Positions 1 to 5,474 of a DNA stretch of 14,353 bases are shown here, piece after piece (within the stretch, counting starts at the first letter, position 1; each line of letters begins with the position of its first letter). A program made the position numbers and the translations under genes. Source of the DNA: Candidatus Kaiserbacteria bacterium RIFCSPHIGHO2_12_FULL_56_13. Lineage in GTDB: Bacteria; Patescibacteriota; Minisyncoccia; Phycocordibacterales; Phycocordibacteraceae. The notes beneath the pieces are model-generated. The model worked only from the letters and a program-made list of their open reading frames with translations. It was not told the DNA's origin and did no database searches. The stretch spans positions 1-14,353 of the forward strand of contig MFLS01000029.1 in NCBI GenBank assembly GCA_001781625.1, written 5' to 3'.

Positions 1-1
1 C

Positions 2-484
2 TACGGGCTCGCGTTCACGCACTACACGCACTTCACTTCCCCGATCCGTCGCTACCCCGACCTCTTGGTGCACCGCATCGTGAAGCATCACGCGGGGGGT
101 ACCACCGTCACGCATGAAGAGCTTGCTGAGTTTGAGGTGCTCGCTATTCACTCATCAGAGCGCGAAGTGGCGGCGGCGGAGGCCGAGCGCGACTCGATCA
201 AGATGAAACAAGTCGAGTTTATGGCTGACAAGCTCGGGCAAGAGTTCGACGCGGTGATCTCGGGCGTCACCGAGCGAGGCCTTTATGTTGAAGAAAAGAC
301 GATACATGCCGACGGCATGATCCAAATCCGCATCCTCGGCGACGACTACTTTGACTACGATGAAAAACACTATCGCCTTGTCGGCCGCCGCACGGGGGCG
401 AGCTTTCAGCTTGGCGACCCCATCAAGGTGAAATTAACTGCGGCACGTATAGCAGAGAAAGAGTTAGACTTTGTTCCTATGTAA
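2..484 (+). CDS. rnr: Ribonuclease R, C-terminal part (5' end outside window)
   Basis: RNase R is a 3'-to-5' exoribonuclease that degrades structured RNA and takes part in RNA quality control. The visible 160 residues begin inside the RNB catalytic domain. The family hallmark HYTHFTSPIRRYPDLLVHR is at about residues 7-25; the conserved Arg pair and Tyr belong to the conserved core of the family's active site. A helical stretch follows, then a C-terminal S1 RNA-binding domain at about residues 79-158 (GQEFDAVISGVTERGLYVE...). The reading frame is open to the left edge, so the gene starts upstream. It ends in EKELDFVPM and TAA. There is no basic Lys-rich tail as in E. coli RNase R. RNase II is the alternative, but a CPR genome is more likely to carry a single RNase R type. 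A diverged copy of the last codons lies in frame just behind the stop. Confidence 0.92.
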   Translation, partial: YGLAFTHYTHFTSPIRRYPDLLVHRIVKHHAGGTTVTHEELAEFEVLAIHSSEREVAAAEAERDSIKMKQVEFMADKLGQEFDAVISGVTERGLYVEEKTIHADGMIQIRILGDDYFDYDEKHYRLVGRRTGASFQLGDPIKVKLTAARIAEKELDFVPM

Positions 485-547
485 CCGCCGCTCGCTCCGC
501 CAGCTGGCGGAGCCGAAAAGGAACTTGATTTTGTACCTGTAGGTTAG
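485..547 (+). repeat. Second copy of the RNase R tail codons plus a 20-bp palindrome
   Basis: Directly behind the rnr stop, and in the same frame, 21 codons end in AEKELDFVPVG and TAG. They repeat the AEKELDFVP that ends the intact gene (copy 1 at 452-478, copy 2 at 512-538). Seven of the nine shared codons differ, all synonymously. Between the copies sits GCTCCGCCAGCTGGCGGAGC (494-513), a perfect 20-bp inverted repeat. It could fold as a hairpin in the 3' UTR, but no T-run follows, so it is not a classic intrinsic terminator. It may be a REP-like palindrome. All of this is seen directly. Its origin by allele replacement or duplication is inference. Confidence 0.75.
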
Positions 548-823
548 TATCGTTGTCTCAGACTAGCAGTACCAAACCACGGAGGAATCAATTGAAAGCG
601 ATGTGAGAGACTTGGCCAACTCAATTCGCGAAAAAGGCCAGCGTGTGCCGATAGAGGTCAAGTGTCTTCCTGCAGGTTTCGAACATCAGTATGAAATAAT
701 CGCAGGAGAGACAAAGACGAACGACTGAGTGTGACCGTTGCCATCGCGCTCGTTAAATTAAACGGCAAGGAGGACCAAATTCCGATTGCACGACGGGCAA
801 TTGCTGAAGGTCTTTCACTCACT
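543..823 (+). pseudogene. Broken ParB-like (ParB/Srx N-terminal domain) gene remnant
   Basis: Two frames together spell a ParB/sulfiredoxin-like N-terminal domain, but there is no intact ORF. In the first frame, SIVVSD is followed by an in-frame TAG (564-566). Then come EESIESDVRDLANSIREKG, QRVPIEVK and YEIIAGE, ending in TGA at 726-728. This matches the family pattern of a SI+E+G helix, a PI-V strand, and YEIIAGERR, the GERR-type nucleotide-binding box. After a shift near 710 a second frame continues colinearly: ERLSVTVAIALVKLNGKEDQ, then IARRAIAEGLSL. There is no plausible start codon, and the 3' part is cut off where smc begins on the other strand. ParB-type proteins act in DNA partition, but small members serve many roles, so the original function is unknown. 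The frameshift and stop could in principle be assembly errors. Confidence 0.55.
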
Positions 824-828
824 TCTTT

Positions 829-3027
829 TTATTTCGCCACCGCGAGGGCTTCGTCGAACTTGACGGAGAGGAGTTTTGAGACGCCGTCGCCGCCCATAGT
901 GACGCCGTAGAGGACCGAGGCCCGGCTCATGGTCTCGCGGTTGTGGGTGATTACGATAAGTTGTGATTTTTCCGCCAAGTTTTCAATGATGTCGCCATAG
1001 CGGCGGCTGTTCGCTTCGTCGAGCGCTGCGTCAGTCTCGTCAAGTATCAAAAAGGGCGGCGGGTTGACTTGGCTCATCGCAAAAATAAGGGCAATCGAGG
1101 TCAAGGCCCGCTCGCCGCCCGAAAGTTGCATCAAGGATTGTACGCGCTTTTTCGGGATCGTGACCGCGATCTCAATGCCCGGCTTCTCTTCTCTCAAAGC
1201 TTCATCATCGTCAAGCTCCCCGCCCCTCAAAGTTTCAGCGTCGGAGAGTTCAACAATGAGGCGCGCGCCGCCCCCGCCAAAAAGGAGACCGAAAAATTCG
1301 CCGAAGGCGGCATTAACCTTTGCAAGCCCGTCGGCAAAGTGCTTGGCAAGTTCGCTGTCAAGGTCGCCAATCAGGGAACGAAGGCCTGCCGCCGATTTAT
1401 CAAGGTCATCGAGCTCACGCGTGAGAAACGCTTCGCGCTCACTCACCTCCTTGTGCTCGGTGCGGATCTCCTCGCCCGCGCCCCCCGCCTCTTCAAGGCG
1501 AATCTTAAGGCGCTCAAGCCCCTTTTTACGCTCCTCTTGCACTTTACGCTCCTCTTTAGGCGGGGTGACAAGCGGCGTGTATGAGACCGCGGCCGTACCC
1601 GCAAGCGCCACTGCTTCGGCCTTTGCGGCGTCGAACTCGCCTGCGAGGAGGATGAGCTCGCGGAGTCGCGCTTCAAGGCGTGTCGCCTCTCCCTCGGCTT
1701 TCGCCTTGTTCTCCGCAAAGGTCACGATGCGACGGCGGAGCTCCCTCCCCTCTTCGTCGTGCGCGACGAGGGCGCTCCGCCCACGCGCGAGCGCCGACTT
1801 CGCATTTTCGTGCTCCTTTTCGAGCTTCGTCTCCTTCGCGGTAAGTTCTGTTTTTTCACGTTCGAGGGTGTAGGCGGCCTTCTCCTCTTCAGCAAGCACG
1901 TCGTCGGCAGGCGAGGCAAAACGCTCCATAAAGGCGCGCACGGTCGCAACAATCGAACGAAGGGCCGCGGCGATAGCGTCGGGGGCCTTGTCTCCCTCGG
2001 CTTGCCGCTCAACCTCTCTCCAGAGAATTTCAAGATCTTCGCGCGGCACTTTCGCATAGGGCTCGCGCGCCACTTCAGCCGAGCGGCGCTTCGCGGCCGC
2101 CAAAGCCCCCTCAACCCGCCCAAGCTCTCGCGAAAGCGTCGCGCGCTCGCCCCCGAGGCGCTCGGTCTCTCGCTCGAGCTTGCGTACCTCGTCAAGGCGC
2201 TTCGCGCCCTCGGCGTCAGTCGTCGCGCCCTCTTCAATCTTGGTCAGCTCTGCGGTGAGTTCTGCAACGCGCTTCGTGGTCGCGATACGCTCTGCGTCGG
2301 AGCGCCTTTTCTCGCTTACAAGATACACGTCTTCGATCGCGAAGTAGGTTTGACACGAGCGGACAAGCTCGCCCCGCATCTGGTCAGCGCGCTCAAGTTT
2401 CTCCACTTGCCTCTCGAGAAACTGGAGGTGCGGGGCGAGCTCGCGCCGGAGCGCGTTCACCTCGCGGATATTCTCTTCGGTCTTTAGGAGCTTCTTTTCG
2501 GCCTCTTCTTTTTTAAACTCATAAACGGCAAGTCCCAAAGCGTCCTCAAGCATCTGCCGACGCTCACGCGGATTTGCCAGCAAGATGCGATCGGTCTCGC
2601 CCTGCGAAATGATGTGATGACTCGTCTCGCCGATGCCCGCACCCGCAAGTAGCTCATCGATGTCGCGAAGCCGCACCTTGGTGCCGTTTAAGAAGTACTC
2701 GCTCGACCCGTCGCGGTAAGCGACGCGCTCAATAACGACTTCGTCAAAATCAATCTTGAACTGCTTTTTTGAGTTATCAAAGACGACCGCGACCGCCGCG
2801 CGGGAGGCGCGGGGTGTGCCGTGTGAACCATTCCAGATTAAATCCTCCGCCCTCTTGCCGCGCATGCTCTTCATCGATTGTTCGCCAAGGGCGAACCTGA
2901 AGGCCTCGGCCACATTCGATTTGCCTGAACCATTGGGGCCGACGATGGCCGTCGTCCTCGAGGCAAAATCGAGGACGGTCTTTTTTGCAAACGATTTAAA
3001 CCCGGCTATCTCAAGCCGCTTCAACAT
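829..3027 (-). CDS. smc: Short, apparently hinge-less SMC chromosome segregation ATPase
   Basis: SMC ATPases are loop-extruding organisers of the bacterial chromosome. The head is complete. It has N-terminal MLKRLEIAGFKSFA, Walker A GPNGSGKS (30-37), a Q-loop in ISQGETD (140-146), ABC signature LSGGERA (635-641), Walker B FLILDETDAALD (659-670, catalytic Glu 664), and the switch His in VITHN (His695). Charged coiled coil fills about 165-325 and 375-560. At 732 aa the protein is far shorter than the usual 1150-1200. Between the coils there is only a short segment (about 325-380) with none of the Gly-rich hinge features. The alternative is an SbcC/RecN-type ATPase, but there is no zinc-hook CxxC, and the N-terminus and signature region are SMC-like. 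The start ATG at 3027 precedes the canonical LEIAGFKSF. No Shine-Dalgarno is visible; a TATACT box lies 6 nt upstream. It is the last gene of the rpmF-nusB-rnc-smc series, 43 nt after rnc. Confidence 0.9.
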   Translation of the reverse strand: MLKRLEIAGFKSFAKKTVLDFASRTTAIVGPNGSGKSNVAEAFRFALGEQSMKSMRGKRAEDLIWNGSHGTPRASRAAVAVVFDNSKKQFKIDFDEVVIERVAYRDGSSEYFLNGTKVRLRDIDELLAGAGIGETSHHIISQGETDRILLANPRERRQMLEDALGLAVYEFKKEEAEKKLLKTEENIREVNALRRELAPHLQFLERQVEKLERADQMRGELVRSCQTYFAIEDVYLVSEKRRSDAERIATTKRVAELTAELTKIEEGATTDAEGAKRLDEVRKLERETERLGGERATLSRELGRVEGALAAAKRRSAEVAREPYAKVPREDLEILWREVERQAEGDKAPDAIAAALRSIVATVRAFMERFASPADDVLAEEEKAAYTLEREKTELTAKETKLEKEHENAKSALARGRSALVAHDEEGRELRRRIVTFAENKAKAEGEATRLEARLRELILLAGEFDAAKAEAVALAGTAAVSYTPLVTPPKEERKVQEERKKGLERLKIRLEEAGGAGEEIRTEHKEVSEREAFLTRELDDLDKSAAGLRSLIGDLDSELAKHFADGLAKVNAAFGEFFGLLFGGGGARLIVELSDAETLRGGELDDDEALREEKPGIEIAVTIPKKRVQSLMQLSGGERALTSIALIFAMSQVNPPPFLILDETDAALDEANSRRYGDIIENLAEKSQLIVITHNRETMSRASVLYGVTMGGDGVSKLLSVKFDEALAVAK

Positions 3028-3033
3028 GCAAAA

Positions 3034-3039
3034 AGTATA
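3034..3039 (-). promoter_or_regulatory. Candidate -10 box (TATACT) 6 nt before smc start
   Basis: On the minus strand TATACT is followed by TTTTGC and then the smc ATG. A -10 hexamer ending 6 nt before the start codon would put the transcription start at the ATG itself, giving a leaderless mRNA. No good -35 hexamer is visible at 16-18 nt, where the sequence is GC-rich. The same spacing recurs at rnc, rnhB and dnaE. Confidence 0.4.
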
Positions 3040-3070
3040 CCGCGCCGCGACTTATATTGCGGCACGCTTT

Positions 3071-3760
3071 TCACCACCCCATCTTGTCAAGGGCGCTTTG
3101 GGCGGCTGATTGCTCTGCGTCCTGCTTGCTCTTCCCCTCTCCACGGGCGATCTCGATCTTCCCCACATAAACACCGACGACGAACTGCCGGTCGTGGTCG
3201 GGGCCTGTCTCACTCACCGTCTCGTAGGCAGGGGTGACGCCGCGCTTCTCTTGCGCGGCCTCTTGAAAGCGACTCTTCGCGTCTACGTACGCGCGCTTTT
3301 CGATCACCTCGTCGATTTTGCCGTAGAGGTGCTTGCCGATGAATGCCTCTGCCGCGCTGTACCCCTGATCGAGGTAGATCGCGCCAATGATCGCCTCGAA
3401 GGTGTTGGCGAGGATGATCTGCCGCGCCTTGCCGGTATCCTTCGCCTCCCCTTTTGAAAGCAGGAGATACTCGTTGATGTCGAGCGCTCCGGCGGCGCCC
3501 GCAAGCGAGACGGTGTTGACGAGGGCGGCGCGAAAACTCGTGAGCTCTCCTTCGGACTTGTTGGGGAATTTGGTGAACAAAAAGTGCGTGACGGCAAGCT
3601 CGAGCACGGCATCGCCCAAAAACTCAAGCCGCTCGTTGTTGGCACCGATAAAACTGCGGTTCTCATTGAGGTACGAGCGATGCGTCAAGGCCTCGGTCAA
3701 AAAGCCGAGGTTGTTGAAGGTGAGACCGAGGTGTGAGGCAAATGCGGCGAAATCAGGCAT
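3071..3760 (-). CDS. rnc: Ribonuclease III
   Basis: RNase III cleaves double-stranded RNA, above all in rRNA precursor processing. The 229-aa length is typical. The catalytic domain has the signature NERLEFLGDAV at 42-52, with metal and catalytic residues Glu43, Glu46 and Asp50. The second acidic box reads ANTFEAIIGAIYLD (118-131): Glu122 matches E. coli Glu117, while the position of E. coli Asp114 is Asn119. A C-terminal double-stranded RNA-binding domain follows (about 158-227), including the GKSKQDAEQSAA helix. The gene starts 12 nt after the nusB-Nudix stop codon and is followed by smc. The rnc-smc pairing is common in bacteria. No Shine-Dalgarno is seen before the ATG; instead TATAAT begins two bases into the upstream stop codon. 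Translation may therefore start from a leaderless internal transcript or by coupling. Confidence 0.95.
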   Translation of the reverse strand: MPDFAAFASHLGLTFNNLGFLTEALTHRSYLNENRSFIGANNERLEFLGDAVLELAVTHFLFTKFPNKSEGELTSFRAALVNTVSLAGAAGALDINEYLLLSKGEAKDTGKARQIILANTFEAIIGAIYLDQGYSAAEAFIGKHLYGKIDEVIEKRAYVDAKSRFQEAAQEKRGVTPAYETVSETGPDHDRQFVVGVYVGKIEIARGEGKSKQDAEQSAAQSALDKMGW

Positions 3761-3766
3761 TACGCA

Positions 3767-3772
3767 ATTATA
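3767..3772 (-). promoter_or_regulatory. Consensus -10 box (TATAAT) 6 nt before rnc start
   Basis: The minus strand reads TAA (nusB stop), then TATAAT, TGCGTA and ATG. A perfect -10 hexamer ends 6 nt before the rnc start codon. This is the geometry of a leaderless promoter, and it would let rnc and smc be transcribed apart from the genes upstream. No matching -35 is visible. Confidence 0.45.
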
Positions 3773-4699
3773 TTAAGATTGACGGCCTGGGCCTGCGACG
3801 GCGCTCCGCGCGCGGGCCTGATCCAAAAGTTTTTGGACCGCGGCTGTAACGATGGGGAGCATATCATCATAAAAGTTGAGGTCAAGGATGTCGGTCAAGC
3901 GAAACCACTTTGCGTCATCAAGGCCGCCGCTCTTTTTGAGAGTAAGTGGCTCAAAGTCGGCAGAGGCGATGAAAAACCACACATGCTTGCGCAACTTCCC
4001 CTTTTCGGGGTGGCTCGCGACATATTCGTTCTCTCCGATCTGCGCCTCGACCATGCACTCAATGCCGAGCTCCTCTTTCACGACCCGCTTCACCCCCTCT
4101 TCAGGGCTTGGGTCTTGCTCGATGTGCCCCTTTGAGAGCGTCCAGTGGCCAAACACGTCGTGCACGAGCGCGAGGTAGTACTGGCCGTCGTGCTTGGCGT
4201 AGACGATGGCGCCGCCATACTTCTCAAGCGGCAAGTCCTCGCGGCGCACCTTCTTTTTGCCCTGCTCGTCTTTGCCGGGTTCGCCGATCTCTTTGTAGAC
4301 GGCGCCGAGAACGCCGTTGACGAACCGACCGGAGGACTCACCGCCGAAGGTCTTCGCGAGCTCTATCGCCTCATTGATGGCGACCTTGGCCGGCACCTGC
4401 GCGCGGTCAGCGAACAAAAGCTCGTAGAGGCCGAGGCGTAAGATGTTGCGGTCGACGGGGGCAATGCGGTCAAGCGGCCAATCGGGCGCGGCCTTCGTGA
4501 TGATGAGATCGATATCGTCTTTCTTTGCGATGACGCCGTCGAGAAGCGCCTCCATAAACGGCCGGTCGGCGCCGTCGCCGCCGAACTCATTGATATTGCG
4601 GTCGAGGGTAGCGTGGGCCTCTTTTTTGCTTGCGTGCATGGTGTCCCACTCGAAGAGCGTTTGGAGAACGATCGAGCGTGCAAGGTGCCGATTCGCCAT
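3773..4699 (-). CDS. nusB: NusB antitermination factor fused to a Nudix-like domain
   Basis: NusB binds boxA RNA together with NusE/S10 and supports antitermination of rRNA operons. Residues 1-138 are a full NusB domain with the family core DRIAPVDRNILRLGLYELLF (77-96), then VPAKVAINEAIELAKTFGG (102-120) and the GRFVNGVLGAV helix. A charged linker (about 139-158, Lys-rich) leads into a Nudix-fold domain (160-295). Its box spans 191-213: it begins GHIEQDPSPEE and ends RVVKEELGI. Compared with Gx5Ex7REUxEExGU, the first Glu is Pro197 and the RE Glu is Val206, but the metal-binding pair Glu209/Glu210 and Gly212 remain. Hydrolysis is therefore uncertain. The start was set at the ATG at 4699 (MANRHLARS) because NusB proteins begin there; the longer GTG start at 4726 lies inside a hairpin stem. 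Typical NusB has about 140 residues, against 308 here. Confidence 0.9.
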   Translation of the reverse strand: MANRHLARSIVLQTLFEWDTMHASKKEAHATLDRNINEFGGDGADRPFMEALLDGVIAKKDDIDLIITKAAPDWPLDRIAPVDRNILRLGLYELLFADRAQVPAKVAINEAIELAKTFGGESSGRFVNGVLGAVYKEIGEPGKDEQGKKKVRREDLPLEKYGGAIVYAKHDGQYYLALVHDVFGHWTLSKGHIEQDPSPEEGVKRVVKEELGIECMVEAQIGENEYVASHPEKGKLRKHVWFFIASADFEPLTLKKSGGLDDAKWFRLTDILDLNFYDDMLPIVTAAVQKLLDQARARSAVAGPGRQS

Positions 4700-4712
4700 G
4701 GAACTAGTTACT

Positions 4713-4718
4713 AGTATA
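4713..4718 (-). promoter_or_regulatory. Candidate -10 box (TATACT) upstream of nusB
   Basis: On the minus strand TATACT is followed by 13 nt containing a doubled ACTAG motif (ACTAGTTACTAGT read on plus at 4701-4713) and then the nusB ATG. The predicted transcription start would leave only about 6-7 nt of leader. No -35 fits, because the upstream sequence is the GC-rich hairpin. Weak evidence on its own. Confidence 0.3.
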
Positions 4719-4719
4719 G

Positions 4720-4759
4720 CAAACACCGCGGCCGCGCAAGCGCGCGGCCGCGGTGTTTG
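4720..4759 (-). terminator. Perfect 18-bp stem-loop between rpmF and nusB
   Basis: CAAACACCGCGGCCGCGC (4720-4737) pairs without mismatch with 4742-4759 across a 4-nt loop. It lies between the rpmF stop and the nusB start. No T-run follows in either direction, so classic intrinsic termination is doubtful. It could act as a partial terminator that lowers downstream expression, or as a cleavage site for RNase III, whose gene lies in the same series. The hairpin is seen; its role is inferred. Confidence 0.5.
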
Positions 4760-4774
4760 TGAATTTAAAAAATG

Positions 4775-5125
4775 CTATGCGCCACCACCACCAGCACCCG
4801 AGCGTGCCTTGGGGCGCGCGTTCATAATGCGGCCGAAGAAGCCGCGCGGGCGTGTCTGCTCCGCATTTTCATGCGCATGCTCGTGTTTCTCGTGCTTGTG
4901 GTCATGTGCCGCTTCGGTACGGGGACCTTTTTTCTTTGCTTCTTTTTTAACGCCCTTCTCTTTTGCCGTGACGATCTCTCGGCCACGGTAGGTACCAGTT
5001 GCCTCATCAATACGGTGCGAGAGGCGAAGCCCTTTTTCAGTATGTATGGTCCTAATCGCCACGAGCGCGTGGTGTGAACGGCGGTTCTTGGTCTGCGAAC
5101 GAGTATGACGCATGCGGACTGACAT
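4775..5125 (-). CDS. rpmF: 50S ribosomal protein bL32 with His-rich C-terminal extension
   Basis: bL32 is a small protein of the large ribosomal subunit. The first 53 residues fit the family: MSVRMRHTRSQTKNRRSHHA, then HRIDEATGTYRGREIV, matching the RSxxxxRRSHxAL start and the YRGRxV end. The four-Cys zinc ribbon found in many bL32s is absent, as in E. coli bL32. The protein is about twice the usual 57-60 residues: a charged Lys/Glu stretch (54-70), a His-rich stretch HDHKHEKHEHAHE (74-86) and a Gly/Ala tail (108-116). The ATG at 5125 has an AAGG about 9 nt upstream as a weak Shine-Dalgarno. rpmF heads the rpmF-nusB-rnc-smc series, and a terminator-like hairpin lies just before it. Confidence 0.88.
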   Translation of the reverse strand: MSVRMRHTRSQTKNRRSHHALVAIRTIHTEKGLRLSHRIDEATGTYRGREIVTAKEKGVKKEAKKKGPRTEAAHDHKHEKHEHAHENAEQTRPRGFFGRIMNARPKARSGAGGGGA

Positions 5126-5149
5126 GCGGGCAACCTTACCATGGGGGGA

Positions 5150-5192
5150 AGAAAATGAAAACGCCGACTCATCCCGAAGGATGGGGCGGCGT
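5150..5192 (-). terminator. UUCG-loop intrinsic terminator or attenuator before rpmF
   Basis: On the minus strand ACGCCG/CGGCGT form the outer stem and CATCC/GGATG the inner stem, closed by a C(TTCG)G tetraloop, with one small mismatch region between them. TTTTCATTTTC follows. The loop is UUCG only when read on minus, and the T-run is only on that side, so the element belongs to minus-strand RNA. It ends about 25 nt before the rpmF ATG, which leaves no room for a promoter in between. It either ends an upstream short transcript or attenuates the rpmF operon. A further palindrome CTCGCTAGCGAG (5193-5204) abuts it. Confidence 0.55.
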
Positions 5193-5469
5193 CTCGCTAG
5201 CGAGTGCCAGCAGATTGGGAAAATTATCTTGTAACTTCGCCAGGTGTTTCGGGTTTGAAAGTGTACACCTTGCCGCGATTGGCGTATGTACCCACTGCGG
5301 GAGATTCCCGAGTAGACAACCTATGTGCGGCCCATTTCCGTTCAGATACCCCTGCGTGCGATGCGGACATCCGACACATACTTTTTGCCGAAATTGCTTT
5401 GGCATTCCCCTTCTCCCAAAAAGAACTGTTGAATCCGAAGGACCCTTTTTAACCCCAAGAACACTCTAA
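5155..5469 (+). CDS. Possible small Cys-rich zinc-ribbon-like protein
   Basis: This ORF of 104 codons fills the gap between rpmF and rnhB on the opposite strand. It starts at an ATG preceded by GGGGGGAAGAAA, a good ribosome-binding site. The product has nine Cys: 26, 31, 45, 48, 58, 67, 70, 78 and 81. Three are CxxC pairs: CTHC (45-48), and CVRCGHPTHTFCRNC (67-81), a CX2C-X7-CX2C pattern that looks like a zinc ribbon. I do not recognise a family. Against it: base three of its codons is less GC-biased than in the neighbours, its first codons lie in the minus-strand terminator hairpin, and two shorter minus-strand ORFs overlap (5169-5405, 78 aa with GGAG 7 nt before ATG; 5224-5370, 48 aa ending GKVYTFKPETPGEVTR). 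The stretch may hold one of these, or only an untranslated leader. Confidence 0.33.
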   Translation: MKTPTHPEGWGGVSLASASRLGKLSCNFARCFGFESVHLAAIGVCTHCGRFPSRQPMCGPFPFRYPCVRCGHPTHTFCRNCFGIPLLPKRTVESEGPFLTPRTL

Positions 5470-5474
5470 GTCAA
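5446..5474 (-). promoter_or_regulatory. Promoter at the end of rnhB, reading toward rpmF
   Basis: The minus strand has TTGACT (5474-5469), a spacer of exactly 17 nt, and TAAAAA (5451-5446). The -35 matches TTGACA at five of six positions and overlaps the rnhB stop codon; the -10 matches at four of six. Transcription would start near 5439 and run about 290 nt to the hairpin at 5192-5161, then into rpmF if it reads through. Together these would form a leader with an attenuator. Confidence 0.45.

Noticed and set aside
1064..1873. Plus-strand ORFs of 171-269 aa opposite smc, rich in Ser and Arg
   Set aside because: These are antisense shadows of the Glu/Lys/Ala-rich coiled coil; no domain or start signal.
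4700..4726. GTG start adding nine residues to NusB
   Set aside because: The GTG lies in the hairpin stem and NusB proteins normally begin at the MANRHLARS-like position.
5126..5470. Known stable RNA (tmRNA, RNase P RNA, SRP RNA, T-box) in the rpmF-rnhB gap
   Set aside because: I found none of the conserved sequence landmarks of these RNAs on either strand; an unknown leader remains possible.
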